Below are positions 48,752-60,700 of a DNA stretch of 64,000 nt, piece after piece. The translations under genes were made by a program, and so were the position numbers. The stretch's first letter is position 1, and each line of letters begins with the position of its first letter. Source of the stretch: Prochilodus magdalenae (Eukaryota; Chordata; Actinopteri; Characiformes; Prochilodontidae); the NCBI GenBank assembly GCA_024036415.1, contig JAMWET010005048.1, positions 1-64,000 on the forward strand. The letters are read 5' to 3'. The notes under the pieces are model-generated. The model worked only from the letters and a program-made list of their open reading frames with translations. It ran no database searches and had not been told where the DNA came from.

Positions 48752-51700
48752 TTAGCGGTCGTCGTGCGTGTTGCTGCAGTCGGAAGCTGCTCGAGGGGTG
48801 AACCTGAGCTTCACAGGCTTGGCAGGAATCAGCAGAACGCTTGAACTCAGCTCCAGAGGAACCTGAGCAGACAGAGAACCGATAATAATAAATGGAACCT
48901 CCATAATCAAAGTGTAGCATTAACAGTGGAATTCATAAAAACACTGTATATACAGTTTTAACAGGGTTATATATCCATACAACTTTATACACTTATTTAA
49001 ATATACACAACTATTTTTCACCTATGACCTCACAGGTGATGTCATGATCTCACACAAAAAAATTCAAGTAAAAATGGTAATTTAATTCGTCTAATTTCCC
49101 CATCAGCTTATAAATGAAATTTTTTTAATTGAATTTTTTAAATGATTAATTTTTAAACATTGATATTAGCACCCTACATCTATTATGCAACATAGCTACA
49201 TGCTATTTTGCAACATTTTACGTAATTTTATTTTAATTTTCAATTGTATTGTATTAAATTGTATAATGATCATTAACAAAAAGTATCAAATAATTAAAAG
49301 AAAAAAAATGTCTAAACTAAAATAGATTTTTTATGTGACAGAAATGTTGAAACGGAAGTGAAAACAAAAGATAAATGGACTAAAATATCAAATATTTTAA
49401 TTTTTTAATGCTGAAACTTGCTAATGTTAGTATCACTCTTGAATGTATAGTCAGCTAACTGATTTCTACATGGCTAGTGAAAGTTTTACATTGCTTAGTT
49501 CATAATACAAGCAGCTGCCATGGAATAAACAAAGTAGCCCAATTAAGGTGGGCCCAGGATTGACCCCTGAGGAACCCCGCAGTAATTCCGGATGCCCAAT
49601 GAATGTTGGGAAAGATAGTATGACAGTAAACGGAGTAAGAGAAAGACAAAAGTTAATACAAAATATAAGAATTTATAAAAATAAATAAAGCTGAACTTGA
49701 ACCTGGTCTGTTTGGAAGCTTGGTACCTAATGTATCAGCTCAGTTCCGCCATTCTGGTAAACAGTTCGGCTCTGTTAAATATTTAACATGTATAATACAG
49801 TATAGTTTAGTACAGTATAGTGTAGTATAGTTTTGTACAGTATAGTATAGTTTTGTATAGTATAGTATAGTTTGTATAGTATAGTACAGTACAGTATAGT
49901 ATAGTTTTGTATAGTATAGTACAGTACAGTATAGTATAGTTTTGTATAGTATAGTTTTGTATAGTACAGTACAGTATAGTTTTGTATAGTATAGTACAGT
50001 ACAGTATAGTTTTGTATAGTACAGTACAGTTTTGTATAGTATAGTACAGTACAGTATAGTAGTTTTGTATAATATAGTACAGTACAGTACAGTATAGTAT
50101 AGTTTTGTATAGTATAGTACAGTATAGTATAGTTTTGTATAGTTTTGTATAGTATAGTATAGTTTTGTATAGTATAGTATAGTTTTGTATAGTTTTGTAT
50201 AGTATAGTACAGTATAGTATAGTTTTGTATAGTATAGTATAGTTTTGTATAGTATAGTACAGTACAGTATAGTTTTGTATAGTACAGTACAGTTTTATAT
50301 AGTATAGTATAGTATAGTATAGTATAGTTTTGTATAGTATAGTACAGTACAGTATAGTATAGTTTTGTATAGTATAGTAAAGTATAGTTTTGCATAGTAT
50401 AGTACAGTACAGTATAGTAGTTTTGTATGATATAGCACAGTATAGTATAGTATAGTTTTGTATAGTATAGTATAGTATAGTATAGTATAGTATAGTATAG
50501 TATAGTATAGTATAATTCATAACCAAAAACTTTATTTAAAGAAAACAAATTGGAATCTTGAAATTTTGCATGAATGAAAACGCCATTTTCTGCATGAACG
50601 TTCTTCATGTAAATCCATGACGTGCCCTGGCAGTTCTGAGATGTGTTGGTCATATACCTCCATGTAACGTTCAGATAATAAATATCACAGCTGAGGCATC
50701 ACCAGGTGAGCCTCGACAGGTGGCCAACAGTGACTGGCCCTGGTCTCTACAGCAGCTGACCTGAGTTTCATCGCAGGCGCTGATGTTGAATCTCTGCAGT
50801 GTCTCCACGATGGCCAGCTTCATGGTCACGAGGGCAAACCTCATTCCGAGACAGCCCCGGGGTCCGGCGCCGAAGGGCATGAACACGTAGGGGTCTATAC
50901 TGCCCTTGTTCTCCTTAGTGAACCTGCACAGGACCATTAAACAACAATTTCATTTCAATATTAAAAAATTACACTGTTTCTGCTGCCAAAGTCAGGACTG
51001 AAATTATTAAACCTGATAATGAAAATATTAATAGAAATTTAATATGAATTTATTAATAATGACCATCATGATGATAATACAGACCGCTCGGGGTCGAAGG
51101 TCTCTGGGTCGGGCCAGTATTCTGGGTCTCGATGGAGGGCAAAAATGGGAATGGTCACGATGGTTCCCTTCGGGATGGTGAGGCTGCCGATCTCCACGGT
51201 CTTCTTGCAGACTCTCTCAAGCCGAATATTGGCTGTGTAGAGCCTCATCGATTCGTTCAGAGTGGCGTCCAGATAGTCCATGTTCATCAGCGCATCATAC
51301 TGAACTGGAGCCTTGAGGGAGGAACCGACCCCAGTACAACATGAGATCAACTGAGATCCTGTAGTCAGCCAATGAATAACACAGGTAGCCCAATTAAAGT
51401 GGGCCCTGTATGGACCCCTGAGGAACCCCGCAGTTATTCCGGATGCCCAAAGAAGGTTAGGAAAGATTAGTTATACAGTCCTTTCTCTATAACAGGACAT
51501 TCTGAGTTCCAGTGTTTCCCCCTGAACACCCATGAGGTCGCTAACTGGACCCTAGAGGACCGGCGACATGTGGTGTTGTCTGATGAGACACGGTACCACT
51601 TGTTTGGATTGAGGGTAGGGTTCGTGTGTGGTGCAGCCCCTATGAAGTAATGGACATCATTTGTCAACAAGGCACTGTGCAGGATGGTGGAGGTTCCATA

Positions 51701-54700
51701 TTGGTGTGCTACAGAGGGCCCTACATGATCTCCCATCAGTGTATAGCCTTTCTTTTGATTGTGTTAGCATGCACGTAGCACGCACTTAGCACACACTTAG
51801 CATACACTTAGCATACACTTAGCACACACTTAGCACACACTTAGCATACACTTAGCATACACTTAGCACACACTTAGCACACACTTAGCATACACTTAGC
51901 ATACAATTGGCATACACTTGGCATGCACTTAGCATGCTAATTAGCCAGACAACAGGGTAGAGCGTGGTGTTTATCAGTGTGATGTTTGGCAGACGTTTAG
52001 CCGAATGCTATGCGTGTGTAGAGGACTACACTGAGACAGGTGGAGGGAGTCACCTCATTCGGGAACGTTCGGTCGACCTCTTCCTGAAGCTTCCTCATGA
52101 CCTCTGGGTTCGTGGCCAGGCTGTAGAAGAAGAAGGACAGCGTGTTGCCGCTCGTCTCATAACCACCGAAGATGAAGACCATGGCCTGGGACAGGATCTC
52201 ATGATCACTCAGACCTACAGAGGGACACAAGCAGACGTGTAAAGACAGGGATGTCTCCGGCACTGTGGGGTCGGTCTTTAATTCCTCTGTGTTTCTGGAC
52301 TCTGGATCAAACAGAAATTTGTAGGCGCCAAATCTAGGCATATCCCAATTCCCGAAAATGCTCAAATCGGATTTCAGTGCCTGTTTGCATCATAGAACAC
52401 GCCAAACAACAACAACGTCAAACCCAGGGTGACGGAGAAGTGCTGGGAGCACCGAAGAGTTGTGAACCGTCAGCTGGAGGGTGCGATGATGCCCCTCCGT
52501 TTCTCCTGCTTCCCTGCATGGAGGCGAGTTGTGGACACACAAATCCGATCGGACCATTTGCAAATGACAGCGTGGACAGTCGTCTCAGAAGATCGGATCT
52601 GAGAAATAAACTTGATTTGCCTGAGGTCTGAACACATCCCGTCATATGTGGTCCTAGATCCTGTACGTGTCTGATTCGTAGGCATCAGATCGGATTTAAG
52701 TGTTGTTTTTTACTGACCTTGCGCCATCATCCGGTGTTAACCTGGTTGGCTCACATTAACGTCAGATCGGAGTGACCTACACAAATGTAAGCCATCATCC
52801 TAGAGAGATCGGATCTGAATTGCAAATCGAATTTGAGCGCTTTGAACGAGGCCTGTTGGATGAACCTAGCTTCTATGGAGAAGACTCTCTAGACGGAGAG
52901 TCTCTAGACGCTCCAGCTCCGTGATCCTAGTAGCTGGAATACGGAATTCAGTGTCAGTTTGTGAGTAGTAAGTGGTCAGTACCTTTGTTTGTCTGTTTAC
53001 CATCTTCTCCTGGATCGGTCCTCTGGGAGTCGATCATCAGCTGGAGGAAGTCCACTCGGCTCTGCAGAGAGAGGGATGGAGGAACGGAAAAGTAGGTCAG
53101 TGTTAACACAGATCAGTCTGGACTTTCAGCACTGCCGAGTGGATCTGGGTTTTCCATAGTCCTAAAGACGTTTTAGCGGATCTGAGGCATCACTCGTCCC
53201 GTATCATCGTCCCGAATACCTGACTCCACACCTAGGGGCCGATTCTGGGCTCGTTTGGGATGCTGCCCATCCTGTGCGGTCTGATGCTGATACTACATCT
53301 GCTCAGACTGGGGACCTCTGGGAACCCTTAACCCCCACGGAGCTCCTGGCTGTCCTGCACTGTGGGAGCTTGGCCTGCGTCCTGCTGATCCATCTGATCA
53401 CCCAACTACTTAATCAGACTAATCAGACACTTATCATTCTACCCTACAAACACTATACGCTCCTTTCCTTCCCTGGTCTTGTATCTGGTGTTGACCCGAG
53501 GAGGACGGGTTCCCCTTCTGAGTCTTGGTTCCTCTCGAGGTCTCTTCCTTTTGAACTGAGGGGGGTTCTCCTTGCCTCTGTCGTTCTTGGCTTGCTCACT
53601 GGGAGCTCGGACACCAGGTTCTCTGTAAAGCGGCTTTGTGACCACACCTGTTGTAAAAAGCGTTGTATGAATGTTGAGTTGACGTTTCTGGACAGGTTTG
53701 GTCGGACGTAGCGTCACCCGTTTGGTGCTGTAACTCAGGCAGAGAGGAACAGCACTCTCCGGATGCATGGCATTTCACCGTGCAGGAGCTCCTTCAAACG
53801 AGGAGGCGTTCTCGTATGAGATCCTCAGCCGTGCAGGTCAATCCGTCTTCTCTGCTGTCCTTAACAACCCTGTCCCCGCCACCCCCAACCTGGGAAAGGG
53901 ACGTAACGCGGCAGGTCGAAGCACCCACGTTCCAAAATCGTGAAACCACACACGGCACCGGGAGCGGATAGCTTCCGCACCCGCAGCAGACTACACCAGC
54001 ATTCACCAGAAGAGAACCCCAGACCACTGATTTTAAAAGGACCGGAGATCAGTGCTCCGGACCAAACTCCTGGACGTGGGACCGGCACAGGGACCAGGAT
54101 AAAATCTCTAGTGTGAAAATCAGCTTTAAACCAAAGCAGGGCAACAACGAGACTCCTCCCACCAACTCGCAGAGTGAAGCACCACCACAGTTCAATCTTA
54201 GGAGGTGGTTCAGCATCACCAGCTTCTCCTCACCACCCAGATAACCCAAACACACTCAGCGGTGTTGGGTCCTGGACTCTGGGGTGGCCAGTCCATGGTC
54301 TGGGAACACCAGCAGCTTTGTTGGACGTGTGAGTCTCCTTTTCTCAGTGAGGAGCTTCTTGAACAGCTACACCTCCTTTCAGACCTCCATAGTGTGGAGG
54401 AGTCTTCTCACAGTGGAAGAAGGACGGACAGGAACACCTGTGGAGGTTCTCAGGTCTGAAGCAGGAGTGGAGCTGGATGTTCTCCTCTCTCTCAGAGATG
54501 AAGGTGCGGTTTATCTGAGGGGGACAGTGTTGGTGGATCTACCAGGGTCTTCCAGGTGGTTGTTAGGAGTCTGTTTTCACTTTCACTTTCTCATTCGTTA
54601 TACAAGTGGATTATCTTATAGCTAATACATGCGGTACATACTGGATGTGGATCTGGATGAAGTCTGGTACAGGTGTAGTCAGTATAAAGGTACAGGTGCC

Positions 54701-57700
54701 TTCCCAATATACCTTGTGGTCTTTGTTCAGCCGGTCAGCCTTGATCTTCTGCAGGACGGCGAAAAAGAAATTAGTCAGTGATGGTGGAAACAACGTGATA
54801 TGCAACTTGTCCAGCAGAGGAACGGTGAAGGGAAAGAGCGCTGGAAAATAAAGAAGGAAGAAAAATCAGCATTTTTTAATTAAACAGGAAAAAATAAAAA
54901 TAACCCTTAAAAGCTGCTAAAGGATAAAACTGAGACTGTTTTATAAAGATGACTTTACTGGCTGGGGTTTCAGGGGTAGTCAGGATCATCTACTAGAACT
55001 CAGCTCGTGTGTGCTCATGTCATTACCAGCGATGACCATGGCCGGGCTGAGGATGTTCAGGTTCAGCTTCTTCGCGTGGGTCACAAAGGGGTCATTGGGG
55101 TTGTTGAGGGAATCGATGTCCACGCTGAAGGCTGCCCCGGCCACCACGTCCATGGTGTACGGTCCAAACACCCTGCGATGATAAGAGTCGTTTAGCAGGC
55201 ATCGCTCTCTACCGCTGACCTTCCCTAGTACTCACCTCATCACCTCATCATACCCCCCGTCATCCGGAGCGCAAACCTACAGAGCCTGTAGAACCTCTCA
55301 TTAGCTAACGCCGGACCTACGCTACCAGGCAATCGGGCCAGTTCCTGCTCCTACCACCAATCGCACAAACGCTCCTGATATCTGGTGGACCTTAAAGGAT
55401 CATGTTTCCATGACGATTCCTGTTGATTCCTGTCCCGTCCAAGGTCCTCCACCAGGTCCTCCGGTTTCCTACCCTGTCCTGACATGCGGCCCAGTGAACT
55501 GATATTCGCTCCTAGGTGGGGCCTGTCCAGGGTGTTGCCTGGTGGGCTCTGGGATGGACCCCTGCTCCCACCGTGACCCAGAGCGATGAGGTGTACCTGT
55601 ACCTGTTTTAGTGTAACACAGATGCTCATGTAGAACCACAGCCAGACAGTGAGAACAACTCTACTCACTCCTTCACCTCCAGCTCTGCTCCCTGTCCGGT
55701 TCTCCTCTTCAGGTTCCGTAATAAGGTACTGGAGTGCGTCCTCATGATCCCGAACATCTGTGGAAGCACACAGCCGATCTGTTTGTGTGTGTGGATGCAC
55801 CGATCCAGCTATGTCAGTTCTGATACCGATACTGATACCGATACATAATCAATACCGATCCGATCTGCATTAATAAACCCTATACCAGGTAGCAGAGACT
55901 TAACGCATCCGGACGGGCTTCAACGGAATTCCTCCATACAGCCGACTCTCTGGCCCACGGATTAGCTTAATCCAATCCGGATAATGTAGGTAAGATCAGA
56001 ACCAATATTTGATCCTAATATTGGATCGGCGCATCCCGGTTAGCGTATGCAGGTCAAGATAAACAGCCACAGCAGCTTAGCCTAGCTAGCGTCCACTCGG
56101 CTAATTACCTGCTCCTGAACTTTTCACCTGGTTTGGTCTCCAGTGAGGTCGTAAAGCTAGCTCTTCAATTTCACACCATGCTAACAAGCTAGAAGGATGA
56201 AGACTAGCATGCTAGAGGAGCTAGCATCTTTAGAGTTGCCAGTGGGCGGTACATGCAGTGGGCGGAACCTCGCGCTGTCAACCACCAATCAGCTACACAA
56301 ACCACCCGCTTAGGATCCAATCAGCAACCTGCTGGAAGAGCCGGATGCTCGGAGTACACTGTTTTCTCGGTTGAACGAAACAGACGGAATGGGTCAGTGT
56401 TGGCTAGCCGTCAGAAGCTCCGTGGCTATGTATTCCCTCCTCTCTTCCGGTCGGCTATTACTCTAACCCCACCTCCTTCAGTTTTCCGCTGGTGAAGGAC
56501 GGAGTGAGAATGCTCCGGATTCTCCTCCAGTCGTCGTTCTGCGCCACGACCAAGGCATCATACAGCTCCCCGTTCACCGCAATGTCCTAGCCAGTGACAC
56601 GAGTACAATCAACAGACAGCAAATCTCAGATAACAGTAGTTTAATATTTAAATTTAATATGTATATATATATACGTATAGAAAACATTCCCGGCCGGAAA
56701 AACAACCAGCTCAGACCAGCATGAGTTCACAGGTAAACTGGTTTATGCTAGTCTAGTGCTGGTGCAGTGAGGGTTCTACTGTCAGTGAGGGTTCTACGGT
56801 CTTACTCGTCTGTTGGTGAAGTTGGAGTAGCAATCCTTGACCAGTACGGTTCTGAGGACGTCCTTGTCCGTCACACAGATCACCGGCTGATGTGCTTCAT
56901 ACAAACTGGACAGGAGAAACAACCTCCATCACATCACAGCTCCCTTTACAGCTTCAATCAGATTACAGCTCAGTCAGATTAGAGTTCAGTCAGATTACAG
57001 CTCAGTCAGATTACAGCTCAGTCAGATTACAGCTCAGTCAGATTACAGCTCAGTCAGATTAGAGTTCAGTCAGATTACAGCTCAGTCAGATTAGAGTTCA
57101 GTCAGATTACAGCTCAGTCAGATTACAGCTCAGTCAGATTAGACTTCAGTCAGATTAGAGTTCAGTCAGATTAGAGCTCAGTCAGATTAAAGTTCGGTCA
57201 GAATAAACTTCAGTCTGATTAAAATTCAATCAGATTAAAGCTCAGTCAGATTAAACTTCAGTCTGATTAGAGTTCAGTCACATTAGAGTTCAGTCAGATT
57301 AGAGCCCAGTCAGATTACAGCTCAGTCAGATTACAGCTCAGTCAGATTACAGCTCAGTCAGATTAGAGTTCAGTCAGATTACAGCTCAGTCAGATTAGAG
57401 TTCAGTCAGATTACAGATCAGTCAGATTACAGCTCAGTCAGATTAGACTTCAGTCAGATTAGAGTTCAGTCAGATTACAGCTCAGTCAGATTAGAGTTCA
57501 GTCAGATTACAGCTCAGTCAGATTAGAGTTCAGTCAGATTACAGCTCAGTCAGATTACAGCTCAGTCAGATTACAGCTCAGTTAGATTACAGCTCAGTCA
57601 GATTAGAGTTCAGTCAAATTACAACTCAGTCAGATTAGAGTTCAGTCAGATTAAAGTTCAGTCAGATTAAAATCCGGTCACATTACAGTTCAGTCAGGTT

Positions 57701-60700
57701 AAAGTTAGTAGGGGGTATGAGTAGGGGTATTAGTGGTGAAGGGTATTAGCGGGGGGTAATAGTAGGGTGGGAGTATTAGTAGGGGTATTAGTGGTGACGG
57801 GTATTAGCGGGGGGGTAATAGTAGGGTGGGAGTATTAGTAGGGGTATTAGTCGTGACGGGTATTAGCGGGGGGTACTTAGTAGAGGTGGAGTATTAGTAG
57901 GGGTATTAGTGGTGACGGGTATTAGTGGGGGGGTAATAGTAGGGTGAGAGTATTAGTAGGGGTATTAGTGGTGCAGGGTATTAGCGGGGGGGGGTAATAG
58001 TAGGGTGGGAGTATTAGTAGGGGTATTAGTGGTGAAGGGTATTAGCGGGGGGGTAATAGTAGGGTGAGAGTATTAGTAGGGGGTGTTAGCCGGGGTAATA
58101 GTAGGGTGGGGGTGATAGTATAAGGTGGGAGTATGAAGCACGATACACAACAGAGACCCTGAAAGCCGAGCAGCTGCTTCATTGAGTTATAAGCTCCGCC
58201 TTTAAGAACCACCACACTCCCCACTCATCCAATCAGAAGTACTTCAGTACCGCACCGTTACCGCCACCGTATCCGACACCGTACCGCACCGTACCGTCAC
58301 GAAACTGCCGAACTCACCCCCAAACCCGCCGTACTTCCTCAAGCACTCCAGATACATTAAACGTGGATCCCCTGGAAGACACAAAACGTTCCGTCTTAAA
58401 AAACCCAGGTTACCCAGCTACACCCAAGACAGCCCCCGCTCTGGGAACCACGTACGGAGGAGAAACCGCGAGACCCGGTGAAACTGACCCTTCCAGTTAA
58501 CCCAGGATGGTCCCGATAAAACGGAAAGAGGCCGTGGTGCCAGGAATTTCCCAAGTTTCGGAAACCAAACCTTTTAGAGGAGTATTCATAACTGCAGCAA
58601 CACAACAGACCAACACCTTCATCCACGGTTCATTCCGTTTCATACATGCCCAACTGCCCCGGCCACTTTATTGGATAACACCGCTCTTGTAGCCAAGGGC
58701 TGAACCTGTGGTGGAGATACTGGGGTGGAACCTGGTGGAAAGAGCCTGAGGTGATCTGTATACAGTACATGTCTATCATATAAGCTTCCCTGGATAAGGA
58801 ATTACTGAGCTGCTGGACATCCAGGCTTCCCCTAAAGCTCACCATCTTACCGAGGGGCAGAACATTCCCATCCCGGTATTCCAGGGTGACGGTTCTGGTG
58901 TTCACAGGGCTGGAAATGTGTCTGATTGGGATGATGGACATTTAGGATTCATACCTCTGGCCTGGCCCAGACAATCCTCAGGTTTGGATCCTCTTGGAAA
59001 TCTGTGGGAGCTACCTGGAACGACCAGTAACACCCGGGAAGGCATCAACCAAATCCAGACCACCTGACCAAGTCTTTGATGTAAGAGTAGATGAACATTG
59101 ATGTGGCTACATCCAGAAACCCATCCAGTGCATGCCTGATCCAGTCCCAGCGGTTCTAGATACGGTCCGTGTACTGCCCGGTGAAATTACGGTACTATAT
59201 TTAATCCCTAATGAAGTATATTTATATTTACTAGATATGTACTTTAATATGTACTTGAGTACCTCTGAGTACCTGTTAGTGGCGTCTCAGTATAGTACAG
59301 GTAAGTACGGTTAGCTCTGTGTAAGTACATGTTTAATAGCTGTAATGATTACATTTAGTATACTAAGTACTTCAGTACTTCTGTGTACTGACTTCTCCTG
59401 GATAAAGAACTCACACAGGTATTACTGCACAGGTGTCCTGAGCTTCATATCCTGTATAATATTCAGGTATCATTATCACAGGTAGGAGCGGCAGGTACGG
59501 TACAGCCCACCTGTCCTCTGTTCTCTCACTCGAGTCTAATATTCAGGTAAACCGATTCTTTCAGTCAAACTCAGTTTCTCAGACAAACGGGTTTAATCCC
59601 AGTCATGTGTCAGGTGTGGTGAAAACCCAGAACAAAAAAGTACCCCGGAGTACTGAAGTACACTTAGTATACGTCCTCATACTCCTGGTTACTGCACTGG
59701 AGGTCTTAACTATGTATTTAGTATACTAAATGTAATCATTACTGCCATTACACATACACTTACACAGTACTACCTGTACTATTCTGAGATTCACTTAGAG
59801 ATACTTCAGCACATGATAAAGTACCTGTCCAGTACATTACAATATACTTCACTTTCACCTGGGAGTGTAAATTACTATACTACACAAGTACTACTGAGGG
59901 AACATCTACTTTAGTAATGTAATAATTACATTTGCACACAATACTGTATTTGAAATGTACTTGCTGATATTAAAGTATTTTTCTAAAGCATTAAAAATAC
60001 TTACTTTATACCTGGAAAACCACCAATTACTAGAGCATGTTGCCATAGGAGACCCATCACGTAAAAATTAAAACATAACCAGGACAAAGTACACTGAAGT
60101 ATTCTTAGGTATACTTCATTATACTCCTGATTACTTTACTGGAAGTGTGATAGCACATACTAACTATGTACTTAGTATACTAAATATAATCATAATTAGT
60201 ATGTACATATATATTATAGTATAGTATTAGTATAGTATATATATAATTAGTATACTTATATATATCATTAGTATAGTATATATATAATTAGTATACTTAT
60301 ATATATCATTAGTATAGTATAGATATAATTAGTATACTTACGTGTAAATATTATACTTCTATTAAGTAATACTGAGGTCAAATCTACTTGTGATTATTAC
60401 AGCATATTGTAAATATCTCAGGATTAACCAGCCAACATGCTGCTCGTTTCCTCGGCATATTTTGTGTTATATTATGCTGGAAAAGGCAAAGAGAATCAAA
60501 ACACTGGTAAAATATTCCATCATTAAAACTCCAAATGAATATTCCATGTGTTTAGGTACTACTGAAATGGAAACACTGCGAACGCTGTATACCTGTAATC
60601 CGTAAATCAGTAAACAATTCATAAACTGTGTTAATGAATAACTTCTACAGTACATATCCAAGCTCAAAACTGCTCTTCAGCACATTCCAGCCTGTAATAT

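Larger units (their letters stand above)
48863..50760. other. Gene C intron 12
   Basis: An AT-rich left part (48900-49500) without recognised features is followed by a LINE fragment and a TAGTA-type array. Confidence 0.6.
53062..54712. other. Gene C intron 8
   Basis: It contains a dispersed fish repeat (53474-53671) and a Tc1-like block (54195-54575). The rest, including 53690-54190, is unrecognised. Confidence 0.55.

Noticed and set aside
52377..52631. Small open frame in gene C intron 9 as a gene
   Set aside because: It has no family resemblance and lies in a region of recurring ATCGGATCTGA motifs that is more likely transposon debris.
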